Source: Phycisphaerales bacterium
GTDB lineage: Bacteria > Planctomycetota > Phycisphaerae > Phycisphaerales > UBA1924
Assembly (NCBI GenBank): GCA_020846975.1
Contig: JADLCX010000037.1
Location: forward strand, 57,288-121,287
DNA: 64,000 nucleotides
Direction of reading: 5' to 3'
This document shows, piece by piece, positions 25,301-32,552 of this stretch. Position 1 is the stretch's first letter, and each line of letters starts with the position of its first letter. The position numbers were made by a program, and so were the translations under genes. The notes below the pieces were generated by a model that saw nothing but the letters and a program-made list of their open reading frames with translations, was not told where the DNA came from and did no database searches.

Positions 25301-26822
25301 GGTCAACCGCCGCATCGTCTCCCAGCGGAGAGATGCGCCCGCTCGCGGAGAGCATCGCCCCGCTCGGACCGTCCCCCTTGATTCGCCGGATGTTGATCTC
25401 GTCGGCGCCGAAACTCACCTCGCCGGACATGTTGTGGAACGGGTATGGAAACTTGTGGAACGCCGCCGCGCCGTTGCGGAACTCCAGAGTCCCTTCCTGC
25501 ACAACGAAAGTCGCGGGTTGCCCGCCGACCGGATCACCCCGCGTGATGACGACGCGGGGGCGGACATCCGCCGTCGGTCCGCCGAACCAGTTCAGGTACT
25601 GCTTCACCACATCCGGCACGTAGGGAAGGAACGCGGGGTGCCGCGAGATGTTGATGTGCTCGCCCGAGATCTCGCATCGAAGCGAGCAGTTGAGGTCGGT
25701 GCCGTAGGTGTCGAGCACCACGCGCGACGGCACGGACTGATCCTCGACAAGCCCGTTGAGGTCGGCGTGGAGGCCCGACGCGCTGAGGGCGATCTGTCCG
25801 TTGACCCTCCGCAGCGTCAGGAACGCGTCGGGCGCCTCCGGCTTCTTCGCGGGAATCAGCGCGATCATCGAGATGTCTTCAACGATGATGTCCGCCTCGA
25901 CGCCCGTGTCGTTGCCGTAGCGGAAGATCGCCTCGCTCACACGCCCCTGCATGTTGAGCCTTCGCCAGATGTCACGCATGAATCGAGGCACCGAATCGGC
26001 CGGCCAGGCGTCGAGAGAGAAGTTGTAGATCTGCAGCCACCCGTCGTTGGTCGCAAGGTCGATCCGCCCGTCGAGAATCAACGCACGACGGTCCGAGCCG
26101 CCCGCGTCGGCGCCGGGCGACGTCTGCGCCCGGCCGGTCTCCTGCAGACGGAGGGCGTACACCGGCCGCGGGTTCGGCCCCACGCTCACCGGGTCGAACG
26201 ATCCCGATACCGGAATCGTGTTGAGCAGCGTGTACCCGCCCGAGCGGTCGGAGTGCTCCGCGAACTCGACCCGTCCATCGACCACATCCAGCCGTGGAAG
26301 TTCCGCCATCGGCTTGCCCGTCGACGGCACGGGTCGAAAGTGCCCGATGTTCAGCGAGTCGTCGTCGATCGACTGGCTCAATCGAAAGACCGGCCGCGTC
26401 AGGCGAATCCCCCGAACCTGCGGACCGCCCGAGCCCCCGGATCCCGACGAGCCCGCTCCGCCGAAGAACCACCTCACCACGGGCAGACCCGACCAGTCGA
26501 TGTCCGCGATCGCCTGCGGCGCGGCCAGAACCTCGCCCGCCTCGCCGGTCGTGCCCGGCGCCCGCAGCGACAGGCCCTCGATGACGAGCTGCCCGTTGGG
26601 CGCGATCACGGCGCGTTCGGCCTTCCATTCGCCGCCGGTCAGTTCCGCGACGGCTGCGCCCACCATCCGTCCGACCAGCGGCGAACGCATGAGCAGGACC
26701 ACGGCAAGCAGGGACAACAGCGGCAGCCCCACCACCACGCGCACCACCCATCGCCACGCGCGGCGCTTCTTCCTCGCGGGTGCGACAGCGCTGGTCAGAC
26801 TCGTCTCGGGGCTGGTGCTCAT
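22356..26822 (-). CDS. AsmA/TamB-like large inner-membrane-anchored protein
   Basis: 1488 residues. A short basic N-terminus (ARKKRRAWRW) and one membrane segment (VVRVVVGLPLLSLLAVVLLM) lead into a very long periplasmic beta-rich region. It starts AAVAELTGGEWKAERAVIAP, the entry typical of AsmA-like proteins (a helix, then V.I...G.L...GLSLR). The C-terminal part (RGRGSVRITDGDVLNMPIIF, then LVRLSNLMLP and YYIDGPVAVFEDITVRSDSV) resembles the AsmA C-terminal region. Such proteins form a beta groove thought to carry phospholipids between membranes of diderm cells. Assigned by architecture. The stop lies ten bases from the stop of the convergent LOG gene. Confidence 0.72.
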   Translation of the reverse strand: MSTSPETSLTSAVAPARKKRRAWRWVVRVVVGLPLLSLLAVVLLMRSPLVGRMVGAAVAELTGGEWKAERAVIAPNGQLVIEGLSLRAPGTTGEAGEVLAAPQAIADIDWSGLPVVRWFFGGAGSSGSGGSGGPQVRGIRLTRPVFRLSQSIDDDSLNIGHFRPVPSTGKPMAELPRLDVVDGRVEFAEHSDRSGGYTLLNTIPVSGSFDPVSVGPNPRPVYALRLQETGRAQTSPGADAGGSDRRALILDGRIDLATNDGWLQIYNFSLDAWPADSVPRFMRDIWRRLNMQGRVSEAIFRYGNDTGVEADIIVEDISMIALIPAKKPEAPDAFLTLRRVNGQIALSASGLHADLNGLVEDQSVPSRVVLDTYGTDLNCSLRCEISGEHINISRHPAFLPYVPDVVKQYLNWFGGPTADVRPRVVITRGDPVGGQPATFVVQEGTLEFRNGAAAFHKFPYPFHNMSGEVSFGADEINIRRIKGDGPSGAMLSASGRISPLGDDAAVDLVIGVRGAPVDDHLLDAMQPSYRRMLEVLFCREKYEGLLGNGLVALPGSKAAGAGPRPFAFGGLADVGIKVGCPRGRHTPWYTKVDVDFASAGLVPEPFGYPILARDVHLFIDDHEARFTRGTFAGLHGGSAELSARVEFGEHADDPSRPVVRIDAVDIPVDRLLLSTVPGDANGSDTGGPISAASVLRRLEIEGRVDCHVSIDPLEEARRAERATFTGPVESPDVEWALEVKLDKLMARPRHRVVDSETGLALCLRELSGTLHVSHDRVHIDPLVARIGSLEAGHSGSMLDAAAAGGLVAGLNVDLRPMERRSGTDEPLVRASISIDDLDLADRIEDAIGVFEPDAAARFAAIRAERRPAGTIDADIVLEAFDDSAKMLTAQIGDSTGLAFDALGGRLALDSPRGRIRLDRKPGPGGDEQRLVLGFAECASGLRFNDDPPCEATVSGRIDVSDGRAEAGVSSVEATVRGGRFESGLLRQALARMADAETAERVNRLGLSGLFDLSLDVTGGGNGGFAANGWIEPRALAFDLRGKPYHFDSIGGRLTFEASGGSARGRVERGRVARDDWSAQTDAAWSIDRTSGLSVEAELSARSQGLSPTLIELLPAAVREAIPAISLRCNGGVGLDDSNLSLRVPVDEDPVAGFRGEIRFDDVSSDFGLKLDHGAGLARVNLIAEPETDDSESARLELRLDRATLASILLTDASADLVWKRSGAMTSHGMSARSHGGLVVADLDARPRAAPLTGKDVAIDLTVEDVAFASLRSELAAANVVAEADEVRSDGSSTADPIAPGSAPDPSRGLMDARMSVAFTTGDPFSRRGRGSVRITDGDVLNMPIIFPLVRLSNLMLPFGQERTSLDSTYYIDGPVAVFEDITVRSDSVAIVGGGTITWPALDLDMSFNSRSMQRIPVWSDVFEALRNEVMTTRVTGTVGSPVVRSEPLTGTRRMLGDAINPRSARPSLAAPGIESATPLFSPLDAGER

Positions 26823-26899
26823 GCACGAGGGCGCATCGCGCTCCGGACAACTATAAGCCCCTGCTGACCCGGTCGGTTGCGAACAGGTCAGCCGCCGAC

Positions 26900-27397
26900 T
26901 CAGCGCGGCCCCTCATCCTCACCAAACGCCCCGACATCGACCTCGGGAAAGAGCTCGCGCATCCGCGACTCGAACTCCGCTTTCAACATCGCGGCGTGTT
27001 CCCCCAGCCTGGTCCGCACGTTGCGCCGAACCTGATCCGCCCGCCGCAACAGCCGCGGCGGCGCATCGCGGCGTTCCAGCCGGCGCGCGAACGTCCGCGA
27101 CTTGCTCTCGACCCTCGCGCCGCCGTCGTCCAGCTTGCCGTTGATCGACTCCATCGCGGCGGCCCACAACGAGCGCAGGTCGCTCTCGCTGGGCCCGAAC
27201 CCGGCGATGATCTCCAGCACCATCCCGGCCCGCGCCGCCGCATCATCAAGCTCGGTCCTGAGCCGACCCTCGATCTCGCCCATCTCGGTCCGCATGTTCC
27301 TGAAGCAGGCCGTCGCCGCCTGCGACGGAGGGGCGCTGTAAGCCATTGGCGCAACCGCCAGAATACTCGCCGACGCGGCGCCGACGATCCAACGCAT
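26900..27397 (-). CDS. Small exported helical protein of unknown function
   Basis: 165 residues from the ATG at 27397, giving a signal peptide (MRWIVGAASASILAVAPMAY, cleavage near SAPP). The mature part is mostly charged helix (MRTEMGEIEGRLRTELDDAA; KSRTFARRLERRDAPP) and ends in an acidic EVDVGAFGEDEGP. No family recognised. It lies upstream of the AsmA-like gene on the same strand (77 bases) and could share its transcript. Confidence 0.6.
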   Translation of the reverse strand: MRWIVGAASASILAVAPMAYSAPPSQAATACFRNMRTEMGEIEGRLRTELDDAAARAGMVLEIIAGFGPSESDLRSLWAAAMESINGKLDDGGARVESKSRTFARRLERRDAPPRLLRRADQVRRNVRTRLGEHAAMLKAEFESRMRELFPEVDVGAFGEDEGPR

Positions 27398-27605
27398 GGG
27401 GCCTGTCCGCACGCTGTACACTCCAAGCGGCGGCCCGCGGGCGCGGCGGCTTGCGTGCCGCGCAGACGAGCCGTTCCGGCCTCACACCAGATGTACGATA
27501 CACGCACGTGCCGGACAAGCGCCGTCTCACCCTCACACTCCGCGCACGCCGCACCGTCCGCGTACCCCCCGCTCTTCCCGCTTCTTCCAGATACTCTGAC
27601 CAGCC

Positions 27606-29045
27606 ATGGCCAAACTCCGTACAGCCTTCGTCTGCCGCCAATGCGGCGGAGTACAGGGCCGCTGGATGGGCAAATGCCCCGACTGCGGCGCGTGGGATGC
27701 GCTCGAAGAACAACGCATCGAACGGAGCGCGGAGAAGGACCCCCAGCGAGGCCTCATCGAAGGGTGGCGAGCCGCCGATCCTGCCGCCACCGCCGCGCCC
27801 GACGAGCCCGCCTCCCTCGCGCCGGCTTCCGCCGTACCCATCGCGTCCGTCGCCTCAGACGCCGAGCCCAGGCCTCGCCTCCACACGGGCATCGCCGAGC
27901 TCGACCGCGTCCTCGGGGGCGGCATCGTCCCCGGCAGCGTCGTGCTTATCGGCGGCGACCCCGGCATCGGCAAGAGCACCCTCATGCTCCAGGCCGCCGG
28001 CGCGATGGGAGCCGCCGCTGCGCAAGCCCGCCGGGTCCTCTACGTCTCCAGCGAGGAATCCGCCGAACAGGTCCGCCTCCGCGCGGCCCGCCTCGGCGTC
28101 GATCGCGCAACCAACCTCTTTGTCCTCGCCGACACCAACCTCGCACGCATCGTCGAGCAGACCCGCAAACTCCTCCCCCACATCCTCGTGATCGACTCGG
28201 TCCAGATGATCTACAAGGCCGATTTCGACGCCTCGCCCGGCTCCATCGCTCAACTCCGCCGCTGCTGCGCCGAACTCGTCTACCTCGCCAAGCTCAGCGG
28301 CATCGCCATCGTCCTCGTCGGCCATGTCACCAAGAACGGACAGCTCGCCGGCCCGCGACTCCTCGAGCACCTCGTCGATGCCGTCCTCTACTTCGAGGGC
28401 GACCGCTACCACGCCCACCGCGTGCTCCGCGGCGTAAAGAACCGCTTCGGCACGACGCTGGAAATCGGCATCTTCGAGATGACCGGCGCGGGCCTCCGCG
28501 AAATGCCGGGCGGTCTCGGCATCGGTGTCCTCGACGGTCCGGCTTGCGGCGCGAAAGTCGGCGCCGTCGTCTGCCCCGTCATGACCGGCACGCGCTGCGT
28601 CCTCGTCGAGATCCAGGCCCTCACCGCGACCGGCTTCCTCGGCGCGGCCAAGCGCAAGTCTTCCGGCCTCGATGCCAACCGCCTCGCGATGCTCATCGCC
28701 GTCCTCGAACAGCACGCCGGCCTCCGACTCGCCGACCGTGACATCTTCGTCTCCAGCGTCGGCGGTCTCAAGGTCGCCGAGCCCGCCGCCGACCTCGCCC
28801 TCCTGCTCGCCCTCGCCGGAGCCCACCACAAGCGTGCCCTTGCCCCCGGCACCGCCGTCATCGGCGAAGTCGGCCTCGGCGGCGAGGTCCGCCCGGTCAT
28901 GCAGCCTGAACTGCGGGCCAACGAAGCCGCCCGACTCGGTTTTCGCCGTCTGATCGTGCCCGAATCACGGGGCAAGCTCGCGGTTAAGGGTGCCGAGATC
29001 ACCCCCGTCCGCACCATCTCCCAGGCGATCGAGCACCTCGGCTGA
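27606..29045 (+). CDS. radA: DNA repair protein RadA
   Basis: 479 residues, close to the usual 455-460. RadA is a RecA-like ATPase that drives branch migration in recombination repair. It has the N-terminal zinc finger (CRQCGGVQGRWMGKCPDCG), a roughly 50-residue variable linker, the Walker A GGDPGIGKSTLMLQ, Walker B-like HILVIDSVQMIY, the RadA-specific KNRFGTT, and the C-terminal Lon-like domain (DIFVSSVGGLKVAEPAADLA; GEVGLGGEVRPV). Linker length explains the slight excess. The ATG follows the divergent exported-protein gene by about 200 bases. Confidence 0.96.
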   Translation: MAKLRTAFVCRQCGGVQGRWMGKCPDCGAWDALEEQRIERSAEKDPQRGLIEGWRAADPAATAAPDEPASLAPASAVPIASVASDAEPRPRLHTGIAELDRVLGGGIVPGSVVLIGGDPGIGKSTLMLQAAGAMGAAAAQARRVLYVSSEESAEQVRLRAARLGVDRATNLFVLADTNLARIVEQTRKLLPHILVIDSVQMIYKADFDASPGSIAQLRRCCAELVYLAKLSGIAIVLVGHVTKNGQLAGPRLLEHLVDAVLYFEGDRYHAHRVLRGVKNRFGTTLEIGIFEMTGAGLREMPGGLGIGVLDGPACGAKVGAVVCPVMTGTRCVLVEIQALTATGFLGAAKRKSSGLDANRLAMLIAVLEQHAGLRLADRDIFVSSVGGLKVAEPAADLALLLALAGAHHKRALAPGTAVIGEVGLGGEVRPVMQPELRANEAARLGFRRLIVPESRGKLAVKGAEITPVRTISQAIEHLG

Positions 29046-29112
29046 AGCTCGCCCTGCCACCGTGGCCGATCCTGTGGGTACACCCTGCGTGGTCGAGTCG
29101 GAGGAGGCACCG

Positions 29113-29871
29113 ATGGCTGGCGACCGGTTCAACGCGTCGATTGATGAACCCAGAAGCCGCGCGCGCCCCACCGCGTGGGGCTTCACGCTCATTGAACTCC
29201 TCGTCGTCATCGGCGTCATCGCGCTCCTGCTCGCCATCCTCCTCCCCGCCCTCGCCGGCGCACGCGAGAGCTCCCGCGCCACCGCCTGCACCGTCAACGT
29301 CCGCTCGATCGGCCAGGCCCTCGCCGTCTACGCCGATGACCAGCGCGAGGTCTTCCCCCACTGGTCCGCCTGGCAGGTCTTCGGCGCCAATGGCACGGGC
29401 GATGACACCTCAGGCCCCGGCTGGGCCGAGCAGCTCGATCCGTATACCGAGACACTGAAGATTCACGAGTGCCCCTCGCGCCGCATTCCCGAGGCGCCGT
29501 TCGCCTACTTCCTGCAATCCCGCTACACCGCCATGCTCAACCGCGGCCGGCTCTACACAAGCCTGCGCCACGCACAGGTCGTCTTCGCCCAGCAGTTCGT
29601 CGTCGCGGGCGATGAGAACAACCAGGTCTTTTACCCGCGCCCGTACGGCTTCAGCGTCAAGGCCCCCGAATGCGATGCCGACGATGCCCGCTGGCCCGGC
29701 GTCTTCTTCGGCACCGACCAGGGCCAATCCGAGCTCACGCCCCACAAGGGCGCAGGCAACATCAGCAATATCGCCTTCCTCGACGGCCACGCGGGGGCGT
29801 TCAAGAAGTTTGAGAAGAACACGATGACGTGGCACGGGCGGGAGATGCGGGATTGGGCGGGGACGCAGTAG
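29113..29871 (+). CDS. Type II secretion / type IV pseudopilin-like protein
   Basis: 252 residues. The ATG at 29113 has GGAGGAGG upstream. About 24 residues in is a prepilin cleavage site and helix, AWG^FTLIELLVVIGVIALLL, followed by AILLPALAGARESSRATACT as in the abundant planctomycete pseudopilins. The C-terminal domain (HKGAGNISNIAFLDGHAGAF) carries the H-x8-DGH pattern of this group. A leader peptidase would process it and a GspE/PilB-driven machine would assemble or export it; the pilM-pilB block at 8.8-14.6 kb is one candidate. Transcribed 67 bases after radA, possibly by read-through. Confidence 0.85.
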   Translation: MAGDRFNASIDEPRSRARPTAWGFTLIELLVVIGVIALLLAILLPALAGARESSRATACTVNVRSIGQALAVYADDQREVFPHWSAWQVFGANGTGDDTSGPGWAEQLDPYTETLKIHECPSRRIPEAPFAYFLQSRYTAMLNRGRLYTSLRHAQVVFAQQFVVAGDENNQVFYPRPYGFSVKAPECDADDARWPGVFFGTDQGQSELTPHKGAGNISNIAFLDGHAGAFKKFEKNTMTWHGREMRDWAGTQ

Positions 29872-29948
29872 TGCGAAGTAGAGCCGAGCGGCGCAAGCCG
29901 CCCGTTGCGTTCGTGCGTGCGCGTCGCGTATCGGTGATGTGGTCCGCG

Positions 29949-30461
29949 CTACGCGCTCGACGGCACCAACCACTCCGGCAATCCCGCCGGCCGCCCACTC
30001 CGATCCAGGCTCGCCAGGAGCGTGGTCCCCGTCATCAGCAGTTCGCCGGGCGTCCTCACCTGCGGCAGGTTGTTCCCCGCACCGCTCGCACCGACCACAC
30101 CGCGCAGTGACGGGTCCGCCGCAGCCCGATACAGCTCATACTCGTGCCTGATCTTGATCCGCGAGCCCCCCACCACCTTCGTCCGCACCTCGATCAGGTC
30201 GTCGTAGTACGCCGGCCGCCGGTACGAGCACTCCATCTTCACGATCGCCAGGAACACACCCGCGGTCTCCAACTCCGCGTAACTCACACCCGCCTCGCGC
30301 AACAGTTCCGTCCGCCCGATCTCCAGCCACGGGATGTACGCCGCATGGTGCACGACGCCCATCGGGTCGCACTCGCAGTACCGCACGCGGATCTGCACGC
30401 TCCCCGCGCTCGGCACGGGCCTGATCGGCGCGGCCACCTGCTCACTCGTTCTTGAAGTCAT
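29949..30461 (-). CDS. YbgC/FadM-like acyl-CoA thioesterase (hotdog fold)
   Basis: 170 residues from the ATG at 30461. The 4-hydroxybenzoyl-CoA thioesterase-type motif is clear: RVRYCECDPMGVVHHAAYIP, with the catalytic Asp in CDPMG, followed by WLEIGRTELLREAG. The strand YDDLIEVRTKVVGGSRIKIR completes the hotdog core. These enzymes hydrolyse short acyl-CoA thioesters; in diderm bacteria YbgC associates with the Tol-Pal system, but no tol gene is nearby. A C-terminal tail of about 30 residues is less conserved. Divergent from the acetyltransferase gene over 75 bases. Confidence 0.87.
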   Translation of the reverse strand: MTSRTSEQVAAPIRPVPSAGSVQIRVRYCECDPMGVVHHAAYIPWLEIGRTELLREAGVSYAELETAGVFLAIVKMECSYRRPAYYDDLIEVRTKVVGGSRIKIRHEYELYRAAADPSLRGVVGASGAGNNLPQVRTPGELLMTGTTLLASLDRSGRPAGLPEWLVPSSA

Positions 30462-30536
30462 CGCACCCAGTCTACGACCCCCGAACCAACCCCATCGGCC
30501 CACCGGTTTCCCCGATGCGCTAAACTTGCCCCGACC

Positions 30537-31160
30537 TTGAACAACGGCGACCAACCCAACCCCGCTCCTCAGCCCGAACTCCCGGGCCAGCGACTCACCA
30601 ACAAGATCCGCGTCCGGCTCCTCGAGCCCGACGATTCACTGGCCCACCTCACCGGCATGCTGCACCGGGCCTACAAGCAGCACGCCGACAAGGGCATCAA
30701 GGCCCTCGCCGCCTTCCAGCCCGAAGAGGTCACCCGCAAGCGCGTCGCCGACGGCGAGTGCTACGTCGCTCTCTTCATGGGAAAGATCGTCGGAACGATC
30801 CTCTTCCGCCGGCCCGGGGGGGGTGCGGCCGGCGGCACGCAGACCGGCACGCCATGGTTCTCTCGCACCGATGTCGCCACCTTCAGCCAGTTCGCCGTCG
30901 AGCCCGAATACCAGGGCCGCGGAATCGGCTCGGTGCTCATGTCGCTGGTCGAACGCCGCGCCGCCGAGAACGGCGCATCCGAACTCGCCCTTTCCACGCC
31001 CGAGCCCGCCGCCTGGCTCGTGATGATGTACGAACGCCACGCCTACCGCATCGTCGAGCGCGTCAACTGGAACGAGACCAACTACACCAGCGTAATCATG
31101 AGCAAGGCGATCGTTCCAACGATCGGCGCAATCTCACCCGCCAAGTTGCAGCACAGGTAA
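30537..31160 (+). CDS. GNAT-family N-acetyltransferase
   Basis: 207 residues. The only suitable start is a TTG at 30537, ten bases after TAAACT, so the transcript could be nearly leaderless. The acetyl-CoA motif A is FAVEPEYQGRGIGSVLMSLV (Q/R-x-x-G-x-G/A). Motif B reads ALSTPEPAAWLVMMYERHAY. Substrate unknown. A run of eight G (30816-30823) lies within the coding sequence at a Gly-rich loop (RRPGGGAAGG), a place where slippage or sequencing error would shift the frame; the frame is intact here. Confidence 0.82.
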   Translation: MNNGDQPNPAPQPELPGQRLTNKIRVRLLEPDDSLAHLTGMLHRAYKQHADKGIKALAAFQPEEVTRKRVADGECYVALFMGKIVGTILFRRPGGGAAGGTQTGTPWFSRTDVATFSQFAVEPEYQGRGIGSVLMSLVERRAAENGASELALSTPEPAAWLVMMYERHAYRIVERVNWNETNYTSVIMSKAIVPTIGAISPAKLQHR

Positions 31161-31280
31161 ACCAACTCACCGGGAACGCCCGGATCACCCCGCTGGCCGC
31201 GACTGGCCCCCATTGGCCGCCGCCGGTGTTCCCATGGCCACCCACCACCCCGTCCGCAGCCTGCGGCCGCCGTTTCGCGT

Positions 31281-31296
31281 TGGCACATCTGTTGCA
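31281..31296 (+). promoter_or_regulatory. Predicted sigma-54 (RpoN) -24/-12 promoter
   Basis: TGGCACATCTGTTGCA has the GG and GC dinucleotides exactly ten bases apart and matches TGGCAC-N5-TTGCA in full. Transcription would begin near 31307, about 45 bases before the ATG at 31352, leaving room for the AGGAG Shine-Dalgarno. Sigma-54 promoters need an enhancer-binding activator; none is encoded nearby. Confidence 0.7.
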
Positions 31297-31351
31297 GTCT
31301 CACCTGACCGCGCCCTCTCCGTGGACCGCGCGGCGAACCCCAGGAGTTTCC

Positions 31352-32332
31352 ATGAACGCCGCTCAAGCCATTCTCGCCGCGGTCGTCCTGAGCGCGGCCG
31401 TACCCGCGCTCGCGGATGACGGACTGCCCCCGTTCGACTTCAGCGACGCGTTCTACCGCGCCAACGGCGTGGACCCGGCTCAGATCCCGGGCCGCCCGAC
31501 CGGCGCCAACGCCAACTCCGTCATCGACAACCGCGAGAACGGCCCCGACTTCAACAACGTCCGCGTTCTCCAGCATGTCGCGGCCTACGACCACTCCGGC
31601 CACCGCATCTTCTTCTACGTGACCGGCATCGTCGGCCCCAACACATTCCTCAACAACGCCGCCGGCCGCGAGGCACGCCGGATCGCCGATCAGTACAAAG
31701 TCTACGAGTTCCCGCGCGCGGCCAACGCTCCGTTCGCCGTCTTCCCCAAGCGGCAGGACCTGATCGCCGACCTCCGCAACGGCTACTTCGGCAACGACCC
31801 GCTCGGCCTCTGGCAGGTCAACGATGTGCGCTACACGCCCGCCGCCCTCAACACCGAGAACGGCCGGCGCACGCTCGCCGAACTCGCCGCCCGCAACGGC
31901 GCCGACATCGACGGTACACCGATCATCAAGACCATCAGCGAGATCGAAGACCTCGAAGACGACGGGTTCGTGACGATCGATGTTCCTCCGGCCGACGGCA
32001 CGGCCCTCCGCTGGTTCTTCTGCCCCGTGATCGAGGACCCGCGCGACGGCGCCACCGCCCGAGATGCGCACGTCGAAGTTACCGGGAACTCGGACGCCGC
32101 GGCGTTCCGCAGCCTGTTCGACTGCCTCCAGACCACCGGGCGCGAGGACTGTTCGTCCTCCGGCGGCCGCCGCAGCGACTGCAACGGCGACGGCAGCCTC
32201 GGTGTCGGCGACGTCTTCCTGTTCCTCGACTGGTACTTCACCAGCGACGACCGCGCCGACTTCGACGCTTCGCGGACGATCGCCGTGGGCGACATCTTCA
32301 CCTTCCTCGCCGAGTACTTCGCCGGAATCTGA
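31352..32332 (+). CDS. Secreted protein with C-terminal dockerin-like module
   Basis: 326 residues; the ATG at 31352 follows CAGGAG at a good distance. The signal peptide is MNAAQAILAAVVLSAAVPAL, cut near ADDG. The central domain (about 25-265) is not recognised; it contains VAAYDHSGHRIFFYVTGIVG and an insert on acidic turns (SEIEDLEDDGFVTIDVPPAD). The C-terminus is a two-part dockerin-like module: DCNGDGSLGVGDVFLFLDWY and ASRTIAVGDIFTFLAEYF, ending YFAGI rather than the more usual YFAGC. Similar modules close the protease and the multicopper oxidase in this window. A sigma-54 promoter lies just upstream, which suggests conditional expression. Confidence 0.8.
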   Translation: MNAAQAILAAVVLSAAVPALADDGLPPFDFSDAFYRANGVDPAQIPGRPTGANANSVIDNRENGPDFNNVRVLQHVAAYDHSGHRIFFYVTGIVGPNTFLNNAAGREARRIADQYKVYEFPRAANAPFAVFPKRQDLIADLRNGYFGNDPLGLWQVNDVRYTPAALNTENGRRTLAELAARNGADIDGTPIIKTISEIEDLEDDGFVTIDVPPADGTALRWFFCPVIEDPRDGATARDAHVEVTGNSDAAAFRSLFDCLQTTGREDCSSSGGRRSDCNGDGSLGVGDVFLFLDWYFTSDDRADFDASRTIAVGDIFTFLAEYFAGI

Positions 32333-32552
32333 CCGAGGATCCATCCCACATCTGCGCCGGTCGCACCCGCCGAACTGCCGCACAGTGTGCGCTCACGTAC
32401 AACACGGAGTTCGGCGGGTCTGCGACGGTCGCACGCTCCCGGGCGATCCGGTCAACGGTCTGTTCCGTCAACCTCGCCGACTCACGACCTGCTCATGGTC
32501 GCGATACCACGGATCACGCCGCTCGCCGAAGAAACCGCACGCTCACTCCAAC

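Noticed and set aside
24573..26867. 764-codon plus-strand open frame
   Set aside because: Antisense to the AsmA-like gene; no signal sequence or motif.
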